DNA of 64,000 bases from Galdieria partita (Eukaryota; Rhodophyta; Bangiophyceae; Galdieriales; Galdieriaceae), in the NCBI GenBank assembly GCA_025991245.1, contig BQMJ01000010.1, forward strand, positions 243,304 to 307,303, in the 5' to 3' direction. Positions 25,815 to 35,357 of the stretch are shown piece by piece. A program made the position numbers and the translations under genes. The notes under the pieces were generated by a model. It was not told where the DNA came from. It did no database searches and saw only the letters and a list, made by a program, of their open reading frames with translations. Position 1 is the first letter of the stretch. Each line of letters begins with the position of its first letter.

Positions 25815-26450
25815 ATGGGATTTTTGTGTCACCAGTGCATCTTTTCTGCATGGAAGATTTCTCTTAATAATTCTTCCTCCTGTGGTATTTTATCGAAAAG
25901 ATATCTATCTTGGCACGTTAAAAACCAAGGACGAATAAAGGCTTGGTTTTCACAAGCTTGGATTTGCTGTCAGTCTCCTGTTGAACCAGCAAGACCTCGA
26001 TTTCGCATCAAGGAGGAAGAACACCACTCACTGGAGCAGGTCCAACAGGATGAAATGGAATCAATCAATAATCAGTTGAAAAAAGAGATTTTAGAAACGA
26101 AGAAGAGATTAGGACTTGAAGAGAAACCTGTACAACCTAGAAAGGAACTTTTGCAAACAGATAATGTGGAAGAAGTGTCTCTGGGCAGCACCCTCGTTGC
26201 TAGTATTATTGCTGGTCTATTAGCAGTGTTATTTGATATGTTTGCGTTCAAGGTTTATAATTATTTTGGCACACATCCTACGTCTCAAACTGATATGTAT
26301 ATCATTGCAAGATTAAGTAGTGTGATACGTCTGGTACTCGTTGGTTTTTCTACACTTGCAGGTGGTATTGTGTCAATTGTTGCCTTTGGATTGATCTTAT
26401 TATTTTTACAAACAAGCTTGAAAAGGCTAATGGATTTATTGTCTACGTGA
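25815..26450 (+). CDS. DUF3082-like plastid membrane protein
   Basis: Intronless 211-residue protein. The first 60 residues are rich in Ser, Lys, Arg and Trp and lack acidic residues, as expected of a transit peptide. A charged coiled region (about 65-115, many Glu, Gln and Lys) follows. Two hydrophobic segments come next: about 125-145 (GSTLVASIIAGLLAVLFDMF) and about 170-198 (LVLVGFSTLAGGIVSIVAFG). The spacing and wording of the second pair resemble DUF3082 proteins of cyanobacteria and plastids, whose function is unknown. It is divergent from the tRNA-Asp gene. Confidence 0.6.
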   Translation: MGFLCHQCIFSAWKISLNNSSSCGILSKRYLSWHVKNQGRIKAWFSQAWICCQSPVEPARPRFRIKEEEHHSLEQVQQDEMESINNQLKKEILETKKRLGLEEKPVQPRKELLQTDNVEEVSLGSTLVASIIAGLLAVLFDMFAFKVYNYFGTHPTSQTDMYIIARLSSVIRLVLVGFSTLAGGIVSIVAFGLILLFLQTSLKRLMDLLST

Positions 26451-26503
26451 AAAGTTTATTATTGGACAGGAAAGCAGCTTCGTAAGTATTATGAAAAATA
26501 TTT

Positions 26504-27240
26504 TTATTGCTTGCCAGACTTCTTGCGACGTTGCATCTGGCGTTGGTAAAATTCTAGTTCTTTTCCTTCCAAAATATATCCATCACATCTTCCGCACTGT
26601 CCAGGTCTCGAACTGACTCTGGCCAACAACTTTCCTGTTGAAAACTGATCTAACAACGCTTTTTCCACTGGCCGACTAACAGCTGATACTGTCTGATTAC
26701 TTGCGGCCTTCGCAGTTGTCGGTTGCTGTTCCTCTTGTTGTGTCTCATCCTGAAAAACGTTAAAACTGCATTCTCCAATATTTGACAAAACCGGAGCATT
26801 ACCTTCCTTTTCTTCCCAATTTCTATACCATAATGTTGGGAATACCATTGTCGGAACGGTGTAGCATCGATCTGAACGATGCAACCCTTAACAAGAGTAT
26901 TGGTCCTAACAAGTTCATTATTTGACGCATTATAGACGACGGCTACGATTCGTGTCTTTCTGCTTGTCGATTCCGAGCCCCAAGAAAAGTTACCCGTATC
27001 CAAACGAAGTGCTCGAAACTTGTAGTTGCCTCCCCTTACTCGAACAGGCCGTACTGCTTTTGGACCCAACTTTGTATTGGCAGGTTGTCGTCCTAAGTTG
27101 TATTTTCGTTTCTTTCTCCATACTGCCTTTTTTCCACCAGTAAGTCGACGCTTATGAAGCGTATCTCGAGTGATACCTAATCAAACAATCGATAATATAT
27201 ACATATACTTGTAAACTTTTTGGTGTTTCAACTAACCCAT
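26504..27240 (-). CDS. 40S ribosomal protein eS8
   Basis: Small-subunit cytosolic ribosomal protein. Three exons: a 4-nt first exon (27240-27237, ATGG), 27176-26803 and 26749-26504, with introns of 60 and 53 nt; 207 residues. The tiny first exon carries the start codon, which is common in ribosomal protein genes. Conserved blocks include [57 protein letters not shown] and the C-terminal [23 protein letters not shown] motif, seen here as [19 protein letters not shown]. Length is normal for the family. Confidence 0.96.
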
Positions 27241-27402
27241 AATACGTCTTCACACGCCGTACGACGAGAATTCGGAAATCAAATCACAATATGATACATT
27301 TTACTGTTGCTCTTTATACAAAAATCCAATTCTATTAAAGAATTCAATATTTGAAGGTAGGAATCACTATGTATACACGAGTAAACACAAAACTGAATAG
27401 TA

Positions 27403-28134
27403 TCAGAGGTTTTTCTCATATTCTCGTAGTTTCTCTTCCAAGTGACTTATTTTGCACTTTAATTCTTCATTCTCCCTTTCAAGTTGTTGCAAGCGTTCTA
27501 TATGTCTTTTCCTTGCATTTGCAGCTGACTTACGATTCCTCAAAATACGCCTCAGGGTACGTTGCTCAGGTGTCAAATTCTTTAAAGCTCTCAAATGTTG
27601 CTTTCTTTGTTCTCTCAGTTCTTCTTCAGACTTTCCGGCAGATGAACTGAAAATGGGAGGTTGTCCCACAGTTTCCAAAATTTCGTCTACCTGTGAAACC
27701 TGAATTCTTGAAGTCATGCATATTGCTGGAGCACTGGTTATTGAAGTATCGGAATATATCGTTTCATTTGTGACATTTGACCGAGCACGAGGAAAGCGGT
27801 GTAGCTCATTGGTTTCAGATATCGAGACTGTATGAAAGCTACTACCGGTACTATCTGATGGCAAGTTGGGTTTATTTTGTCTCGCCCTCTTGATTCCCTC
27901 ACTATTGGGTTGTGTGAGATGAGGACAAGAATTCTCTGCCTGTGAGGTCTCCGACCATACTCTATGCTTATTCCCTATTTCCTTCATATCTTCCCAGTTA
28001 TGCTCCACCAGCTCATATAACAAGGGAAACTTTTCTTCTTCAGCACTAGAAGGACTGTAGAAAGACAATTCCCAACTGTCCTGTTCTGACATAATATTTC
28101 TCAAGGAACACGCCTCTACAGACAAGCGTTCCAT
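27403..28134 (-). CDS. bZIP transcription factor
   Basis: Sequence-specific DNA-binding protein. The C-terminal 70 residues hold the basic region ILRNRKSAANARKRHIERL, with the invariant N-x7-R, followed by a heptad zipper (LQQLERENEELKCKISHLEE). The rest is Ser/Thr-rich and probably regulatory. The first in-frame ATG is at 28134, giving about 243 residues. A TTG 21 bases upstream is not used. A separate open frame upstream (about 28162-28356, starting with an MDKKVLQFL-like segment) might be an extra 5' exon, but no splice gives a convincing joined product. Target genes cannot be told from the sequence. Confidence 0.82.
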   Translation of the reverse strand: MERLSVEACSLRNIMSEQDSWELSFYSPSSAEEEKFPLLYELVEHNWEDMKEIGNKHRVWSETSQAENSCPHLTQPNSEGIKRARQNKPNLPSDSTGSSFHTVSISETNELHRFPRARSNVTNETIYSDTSITSAPAICMTSRIQVSQVDEILETVGQPPIFSSSAGKSEEELREQRKQHLRALKNLTPEQRTLRRILRNRKSAANARKRHIERLQQLERENEELKCKISHLEEKLREYEKNL

Positions 28135-28431
28135 AACAGGACAAACATGCGTCAATTATTTCTATACAGAGTTTTTCTTTTGTCTGCTTTTTTGGAGTCG
28201 ACCATATGGCTCTTTCGTTTTCGTCGTGCAATGACAACAACATCGGCAGATCGACATGTCTGATTGGGTCATCGAATACTCGTTTGACCAATCAAAATCG
28301 AGCACTTGAAGGAGATTGTCGATTCTCCCGCATAGAAACTGTAACACTTTTTTGTCCATTTCCAATCAAACTTTTGTTATAGTCACACAAGTCAAGGGAA
28401 ATACAAGGTCAAGTGAATGCATATTACAAGT

Positions 28432-29583
28432 CTAGTTTATTTTCTGTGCGCGATACTTTTCGTAAATTTCCCAGAATATCGATATAAACACTAAAAACAC
28501 ACCACAAAATTGATAAAAAGAAGGAACGTGTCCAAATACTATATAAGATACTAGAACTGATAAAAATTTTCGAGTAGTCGTTATCGTAGCACAAACAAGA
28601 GCAGAATAATTGCAAATGGTATAGACTATAACACCTTGTCCGACTGCACTTGTAAAGCAGAAAATAACAATGTCTTTGAAAACTTGGGGATGCAAATGAA
28701 TAAACTGACAAGCCTCTAGCCAACTCCTGGTCACTAATAAGACTACAAAAGGGTTCAATGCACAGAATTTCAGAAAACGAGTATAAACTCACCTATCGCA
28801 ACATACGACACAGCAAATAGGTTCTGAAAAAACATGATTTCATATGTGCTAATATGTTTATCTTGAATGAACCTTTCTTGAAGAGGACCAGTCAAACCAT
28901 CCATCAAGAGAGATGCTAAGAGAAGTGTGATACCAAAAATTTGTGAGTTAATCGTAGTTTTGGTAACATTTTGTTTGTAAGAAAACAAAAAAACTCCAAA
29001 ACTTAATAAAACAACACGTAAATACTGTGAAGATGAGTATTTCTTTTTCCGTACAATTATTCCCATGAGCATAACGGGTATCATCTTGCTACTTTTGCCA
29101 AGAGTCTATCCAACTCAGTGGATACAGTTTTTTTGCAGAAGTAGGAGAGAACACGTACTTACCTGAAGTGGATAAGAAACATAGTGAAGTGCGTGATTTG
29201 AAAAGAACATGGCAAGTAAATAAGTACCTGCAATCAAACCATAACCCTTGAACAGTACTCGAGGTTCATGTCGATAAACTAACGAGTAGAGACGTTCCTT
29301 TTTGTTCCTCCCAGTTGTTTCAAAAAGTAAAATACAAGTAATTGAAAAGACAGTATGGGAAAGACACTGTAAGAACAATAAGAATAGGCTATAACCAAAC
29401 TGCGCGCCATCTGGAGAATATTTTGTTTTATACCTAGAAACTGTAAGAAAAAAGTTTCAGCCCTTCAAGATAAGCACCATACAGTCTCTCTTGTAATACA
29501 CCATAAAGTAAGTAACAGAAATAAATAGAAATAATACATGAAAATAACTCAAACCATTTGTGATGAAAACTCCAAAAAGCCAT
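28432..29583 (-). CDS. Nucleotide-sugar transporter, SLC35B1 (UDP-galactose/ER) type
   Basis: Multi-pass membrane transporter of the ER or Golgi. Four exons (29583-29483, 29433-29163, 29105-28793, 28742-28432) with introns of 49, 57 and 50 nt give 331 residues. Conserved elements of the UAA/SLC35B1 group are present: YGVLQERL in exon 1, FFSNHALHYVSYPLQ with LGKSSKMIPVMLMG across the exon 2/3 junction, LLMDGLTGPLQERF, and CATITTTRKFLSVL. About nine or ten hydrophobic segments are spread along the protein. The exon 1/2 junction has an alternative 37-nt intron; the 49-nt version with a GTATGG donor is preferred. ER location and UDP-sugar substrate are from family knowledge. Its ATG is 20 bp from the divergent thioredoxin-like gene. 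Confidence 0.85.
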
Positions 29584-29603
29584 CAAAAAGAATCGTTTAG
29601 GAA

Positions 29604-30239
29604 ATGATGTCATTCAATGCTGATCGTTCTTCTGAGCCGACTTCACAAGGCATACGAAAGACTTTATTAGAATGGAGTCGTTATTACTTGGGATATCCTC
29701 GACCTCCCAGTAGAGTAATAGAGTTTAGAGGTCGTAAACACCTGATTGAACTCTTAAAACAAGGCAAACCTGTTCTCGTTGCACTCTCGGTTGAAGGGTA
29801 TGTTTGCTTGTTAATTTTTTTTCAAAATATATACATATGTATATGTATACTATAATTCTTAGGTTTTCAAGATGTGAATATTTTAGAAAAATGTTCGAAC
29901 AGGCTTCTTTCGAGTTTGAACAAGTACAGTTTGTTTGGGTGAATTGTGGTCAAGCAATAGAGTTTTGTAGATCTAGACAACCTCCTACTATGCCTTGGAT
30001 GGAACTTTTTCAGTTGGACTTTGACGTAAGTTTGCTAAATATTTTTGTCTTGTTCTGCTAAACAACTTTGTTAGTCTGAAGCCAAAGTTGGTATGAGAGA
30101 AAGCGATTCAACTTTCAAAGTTGAAGTAAAACCGTTTATTGGTTATCATCCGAGTGTATATGGAATCAAAGTATTCTTGAGAAAGCATGGAATCCTTCCT
30201 CCTGCAGGATTCCAATTGGAATCGAAAAGCTATTCTTAG
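29604..30239 (+). CDS. Thioredoxin-fold-like protein of unknown function
   Basis: Three exons (29604-29797, 29863-30025, 30075-30239) with introns of 65 and 49 nt give 173 residues. The middle has the layout of a thioredoxin-like fold: a beta strand (KPVLVALSV), then a helix with a lone cysteine (SRCEYFRKMFEQAS), then another strand (QVQFVWVNCG) and a proline turn (RQPPTMPWMELF). The CxxC active site is absent, so redox catalysis is doubtful. No clear transit peptide or membrane segment is seen. I do not recognise a precise family. All three exons join with consistent phases and good GT-AG signals. Confidence 0.65.
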
Positions 30240-30268
30240 ACGATGTTTGACGAAAATCAATTCAACCG

Positions 30269-31142
30269 TTATACTTTATTATTTTCGCTGTTGGAAGGCT
30301 CAGTAGAGTTGGGTTTGTGTGTTGGTGATAATACAACACATTTTCCTTGCTTTTCTTGAATCTTTCGTGCTGCCGATTGACTAAACGCGTGAGCATATAC
30401 CGTTAGATTGGAAACTTTCAATTCCCCATCTCCGAGAACTTTTACAAGTTTCTCCTTGTTCTTGGTCATTCTCTTCTTTGAGACCAGCGACTCCAACGTA
30501 ACTTGCTCCCCTTCTTCACATTGATTGAGTGTTTCTAGCTTGATAATACCATAAATTGTCTTCTGATGACCCTTTCCCATTGGATTCCCTACCACTCTAC
30601 AGAATTTGTCGACACTTTCAAACAAAAACAAAAGTCAGATACTCACTTGGGAAGTCGTCGATAAAGAGGTGTTTGTCCACCTTCAAAGCCGCGACGTATT
30701 GACTCACCACTTCGACTTTTCTGTCCTCGTTGACCTCTTCCACCAGTCTTCCCTTGACCTGCAGCAATTCCTCTTCCTATCCTCTTCTTTCTATGATGAG
30801 ATCCTGGGGCAGGCTTCAAATTACTCAAATCGGGAATTTGAGTCGTTGCTTCTACAATATGTTAACAATAATTCACTTCAATACTTCCATACCATTATCT
30901 AACAGCGCTTGTTTGTTTCGTTTTTTATGATCAAATATTTTCATATTCAAGTCATTCAGACCAAACTTCTTCCAACTATAATCAAGGTAGCTAGATGGAA
31001 CACGGGGAGCACGAAGTAAAGAAAACCTCTGAATAAAAGAACCTCTAGGAATATTTTCCCTTTGTAACAACTTTATGTTTTTGGTTCTTATGCAAATACC
31101 ACTGCAACAAAAAGCACAACGAGGAGCCAACCATCGCTCCAT
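30269..31142 (-). CDS. Organellar ribosomal protein uL15 (bacterial-type L15)
   Basis: Large-subunit ribosomal protein of plastid or mitochondrion, encoded in the nucleus. Exons 31142-30893, 30851-30647 and 30596-30269 with introns of 41 and 50 nt give 260 residues. The bacterial L15 signature lies across exon 2: [20 protein letters not shown] and [16 protein letters not shown], then [14 protein letters not shown]. The 85-residue N-terminal extension is basic and lacks acidic clusters, in keeping with an import sequence. The C-terminal tail is Ser/Asn-rich. Only 17 bp separate its ATG from that of the divergent aminotransferase gene. Confidence 0.9.
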
Positions 31143-31159
31143 GAAGAATTATCAATTGA

Positions 31160-32572
31160 ATGGCGTTTTCATCATCACCGCAAGTTTTCTATGGAAAAGC
31201 CAAACTTAAAAAGGGACTGAAGGAACGAAAGGAAATACTATTTAGAAATAGACTCTTTATTTGTAGACAACGTGGTAAAATTTCTATGTGTCGTAAAGAT
31301 ATGGTCACATTCTCCGGTGATGCAACCAGCAAAGAGAACACCGACTTGGAGAAAGTTTCCTGTGACTTTGACAAATACGTTATGAAAACATATAATAGGC
31401 AGCCTTTATGTTTTTCACATGGAGATGGTGCTTGGCTTTGGGAGCAAGATGGACGCAAGTTGTTAGACTTTGTTGGAGGTATTGCCACGTGTAGCGTTGG
31501 TCATTGTCATCCAAAACTCATCGATGCTGTCCATCAGCAAATGAATCGTTTCCATCACTTATCCAACTTGTATTATATTCCTCAACAAGTTCAACTGGCC
31601 AAGTGGTTGGTGGAACATTCGTGTGCAGATAAAGCTTTCTTTTGTAATTCAGGAACAGAAGCCAACGAAGCAGCCATCAAGCTTGCAAGAAAATATGGCA
31701 AAGTTCGCTGGAACTGTAAGAAGCCGATTATTATCAGTGCGAACAAGTCGTTTCATGGAAGGACTTGTGGTTCTCTTAGTGCAACTGCTCAACCAAAATA
31801 TCAATCAAGTTTTCTACCTTTACTGCCTGGATTCCTTTACATAGACTATAATGACACGCCATCTTTCTTAAAAATGGTTGATAACATAATCCAGTCTTCA
31901 GATGATAGCAGAATTGTGGGAGTTATGTTAGAAGCTGCTCAAGGAGAAGGAGGAGTCATGCCTGGAGATGAGAAATTCTTTCAAACAGTTCGCCAAGTTT
32001 GTAATCAAATAGGAGCTTTGATGATATTAGATGAAGTTCAGGTAGGAATGGGAAGAACTGGAAAACTTTGGGGATATGAGCATCTTGGCATTGAACCGGA
32101 TATTTTTACTACAGCAAAAGGTCTGGCAGGTGGAATTCCGATAGGAGCTATGCTGTGCAAATCGCATTGTGACTTGTTCGAACCCGGAGACCATGCAGCA
32201 ACTTTTGGAGGAAATCCTTTATCTTGTGCAGCTGCATTAGCAGTTTGTCATATTATTGAAGAAGAATATCTAATTGAAAATGCCAAACTTAGAGGAATGG
32301 AACTGCAAAAAGGTTTGGAAAAGTTGAAACAATCATTTCCACAGATTATCTCTCAAGTTCGAGGATGGGGTTTATTAGTAGGATTACAACTTGAGAAGGA
32401 ATATACTGCATCGCAAGTTATCGATGTAGCACTTGAAGAAAACTTGTTAGTACTATCTGCTGGTCCAAATGTGGTACGTTTAGCACCGCCACTGATCGTT
32501 ACTCAGGAACAAGTACAATTGGCTTTACATTTATTGAACAACGTCTTCAAACGGTTGACTTGGTCCAATTAG
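31160..32572 (+). CDS. Acetylornithine aminotransferase, probably plastid
   Basis: PLP-dependent class III aminotransferase of arginine synthesis, converting N-acetylglutamate semialdehyde to N-acetylornithine. Intronless, 470 residues. A Lys/Arg-rich leader of about 60 residues precedes the fold, which opens with FDKYVMKTYNRQPLCFSHGDG. Cofactor-binding landmarks are NSGTEANEAAIKLARKY, the SFHGRTCGSLSAT segment, LDEVQVGMGRTGKLW and the Schiff-base lysine in FTTAKGLAGGIPIGAM. The wording favours acetylornithine over ornithine or GABA aminotransferase. The stop is only 14 bp before the RlmH start. Confidence 0.9.
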   Translation: MAFSSSPQVFYGKAKLKKGLKERKEILFRNRLFICRQRGKISMCRKDMVTFSGDATSKENTDLEKVSCDFDKYVMKTYNRQPLCFSHGDGAWLWEQDGRKLLDFVGGIATCSVGHCHPKLIDAVHQQMNRFHHLSNLYYIPQQVQLAKWLVEHSCADKAFFCNSGTEANEAAIKLARKYGKVRWNCKKPIIISANKSFHGRTCGSLSATAQPKYQSSFLPLLPGFLYIDYNDTPSFLKMVDNIIQSSDDSRIVGVMLEAAQGEGGVMPGDEKFFQTVRQVCNQIGALMILDEVQVGMGRTGKLWGYEHLGIEPDIFTTAKGLAGGIPIGAMLCKSHCDLFEPGDHAATFGGNPLSCAAALAVCHIIEEEYLIENAKLRGMELQKGLEKLKQSFPQIISQVRGWGLLVGLQLEKEYTASQVIDVALEENLLVLSAGPNVVRLAPPLIVTQEQVQLALHLLNNVFKRLTWSN

Positions 32573-32586
32573 ACAACAGTTACAAT

Positions 32587-33195
32587 ATGGCATTTACAGC
32601 AACTTTTTGGTTCAATTGTAATAAAACTGGAAAGTCTTGGTTGTTCACAAGTCATCTATCACATAAAACTAAAAAGAGCCTGCAAACAACAAGTCCATAT
32701 GCGTTGTTACACGTTTCTATTTTATCAACAGGAAAGACAAAAGAACTTTGGTTACGTATGGCTATGGAAGAATATCTATTACGTTTGAGACCCTTCATAA
32801 CAGTAGATCTGTTATGGACTCGGGACACTCAGCATCTTTTACAGTTGGTCTTCAAGCAACCGGGTTGTTTGTATTGTCTCGATTCCAGTGGAACACTTAT
32901 CAACTCTATAGAGTTTAAAAAGCTACTCTATCAGTCCTTTGAAAAAGGAAAAGTAAACTTTGTTATTGGAGGTCCTGAAGGTCTACCAGAGGCACTGAAA
33001 TGCAAAGGAAAACTTCTTAGTTTATCACCTTTGACATTTACTCATCAGTAAGTCGAAGAGTTTATTCAAGTTTGGAAGCTCAAAATAGATTACCAAAGAA
33101 TGACAAGGTTGATACTAGTAGAACAAATATATCGGGCTGCCCAGATACATAAAGGAACTGCATATCATAAGCGAGAGAACGGCCAAGAACTATAA
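32587..33195 (+). CDS. RlmH-type rRNA methyltransferase (SPOUT), organellar
   Basis: Methylates N3 of a pseudouridine in helix 69 of bacterial-type 23S rRNA, so it should act on the plastid or mitochondrial ribosome. Exons 32587-33047 and 33099-33195 flank a 51-nt intron and give 185 residues. The splice yields SLSPLTFTHQMTRLILVEQI followed by YRA and an ending with AYHK, the conserved SPOUT knot C-terminus of RlmH. The SAM-binding loop is FVIGGPEGLP. The N-terminal 40 residues form a Lys/Ser-rich leader. An upstream in-frame TTG overlapping the aminotransferase gene is ignored. The second exon is easily missed because it codes for only 32 residues. Confidence 0.88.
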
Positions 33196-33480
33196 GGATA
33201 TTTGTTGTAAGTATTATTTTTGAGGCGGTAGTCCACATATCATTTGATTATTTTTTGAAAAATGTAGACAATAGCATATCAATTGAAATATTCTCAAGAG
33301 AATTGAATCAACTGGCACCTTTTCCTTTGTGGAGTATCTTTTGATGCGTTTAAATGTCGACATTGAGAGTTGGTAAAAATGGAATAAAGGTTCTTATAGT
33401 TGGAATTATTTGCAAATAGATAAAATGAAGTCTGAGATTCTTTCACAATCCATTCTGTAGCTACAGTATTTATTAAACTA

Positions 33481-35112
33481 TTATGCGTCGTTCGAAACAG
33501 TCTTCTCCCGCACGTTCTGTACTTCTCTTTGACATAAGTACAAATGATGACTGAAAATGGCAACAACAGTAAGAAATACACAAACTCCAAATGTTGTAGA
33601 AACGCTCCAATCTGCGAGCAAAACAATAAGTACGATAAAATTAAGAGGAACTCTAAACAAATTCATAATAGTGCTTCTGTATTCATTCGGAATCGTCCTA
33701 AAAAGAAAAATAAAATTTCAAATAACCAAAAAGATCATATGCAATCAAAACATGAATACTTTGCTCGCAGTACAGCCATCGATGGAAAGAAGATTCCACA
33801 AATTGTTTCAAACAATACAAAACTAAAAAAGACGGCCCATAATGTCGAAGAACTAATAGCAACTATAAATACAACTGCAGCAACAATAAAGGATATTCTA
33901 AATACAAATAGTACGTAAATATTTCTCTTGATATTGGAAACACTATCCACCTTAGTAACTGAACAACTTCAATATATCCCTCCAGAATGGTAAATGTACA
34001 ACTGCCAAGCATCAATGCAACCATAAAACAAGAAAATACAAGACCTCACAATAGTTTGTAAATGGAAGTCATTTCTGCTTGACAAAAGAATAGTATCTTC
34101 TTACCATGTGGAATAGTTGTGCTGGTAATCTGTAAAGCCGGAGTCCACATAAACACAAATATATACATAACACTTTCAAAACAACTTTGAAATACACCCA
34201 ATAGCCAGATACGCTGTTCCGCAAATAATGAGTGCAGTGCAAAATGGAATCCAACGTTGGCTTCCTTGCGACTGTCTCCATAATTTTCGTCCCTATTCAA
34301 CCAAAAACAAAATAAAACCCTCTTCAAAATAAACGATAGAACCACACACCATTTCAAGTAAATCATTAAAGACATGATAGAAAGAATGATAATACTGGCA
34401 TCAAATGGAGCAACCTTTCCAAAACTGGATGCTAAAACATTAGCCACTTGTCCAGCTAAGATTGCTATTAAACCGTTTCCAAATTGTGCTTTTGCAAATA
34501 TTTCACTTAACAACCAACCAGGTAATAACCGTTTGTTATGTTCACTAACTAACCATGACTATAGTCGATATATTCAACTCATATACAGAACACGATCACC
34601 ATGAAATTACCTCAAACGAAGAGAATAAAATGGAAGTGGAAATACCTCCCAATAATCTCCCAACAAGAAGAATTATAAAATTAGGAAAGTGTTTTGTTAT
34701 ACAAGAAATAGAGTAGAGTAAGCCATATACAAGACAAAGCCTCTTTCTACCGAATCTATCTGCTGATGAACCAACAAAGGTGCCAAAGATACCAGAACTT
34801 CCAAAACCTTTCGAAAGATCAACAACAATGAAAGAATTGAAAAGAAACTATACCAGCAACAAACAGAAATCCTATTTGTGCTTTGTCAAATCCATACTGC
34901 TCATATAAAGCATACACATAAGGACCTTGCAGCCAGTCTGCAGCCACTGCGAGTAGATAAACGACAAGATATTCTCTTTGCAACTTTCTACCTTGCAACT
35001 CAAAACCTTCTGTTTCTATTTCTTTTGGAACATGAGAAACTTTGTAAAGTCTTACGTAAACCCTGGCAATAATACAAAGTAGGGAAAGACCGAAAAAATA
35101 CAACCAAAACAT
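33481..35112 (-). CDS. MFS transporter, MFSD5/MOT2 (molybdate-anion transporter) family
   Basis: Twelve-helix membrane transporter; characterised algal relatives move molybdate. Seven exons (35112-34854, 34807-34611, 34558-34350, 34292-34105, 34044-33951, 33897-33760, 33697-33481) with introns of 46-62 nt give 433 residues, close to the family's 450. Family landmarks include VAADWLQGPYVYALYEQYGF, SSADRFGRKRLCLVYG, LVGRLLGGISTSILFSSFE with WLVSEHNKR, ENYGDS, FESVMYIFVFMWTPAL and a final YRSTIMNLFRVPLNF. All junction phases agree. This is the most intron-rich gene in the window. Substrate is from family knowledge only. Confidence 0.87.
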
Positions 35113-35357
35113 CAAAAACTCAAAATTATAAAAAAAATTGGAAATTTCAAATGAAGTGCTTAATAAGATCCTTTTTGTGTCCTAACCGAAAATCTGTTAT
35201 ATCATCTAAACAGTCACTGCCAAATCTATATCTAACAAGAAGAACGAGACTCCTCGACCTTTATTATGTTTGCCGTAGCAACATAGATGTTGCATAAGAG
35301 GGATAGGGAAGAAACATAACAAGTTGCTCTATAACGTCTTTCCACCGAAAAAAGCGT

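Noticed and set aside
28162-28365. Extra 5' exon or separate gene upstream of the bZIP gene
   Set aside because: The frame is open for about 65 codons, but no donor/acceptor pair gives a convincing join to the bZIP reading frame and no family is recognised; mentioned only as a possibility.
33544-33918. Plus-strand 124-codon frame
   Set aside because: It lies antisense to the last exons of the MFSD5-like gene, whose exons join with consistent phases and match the family.
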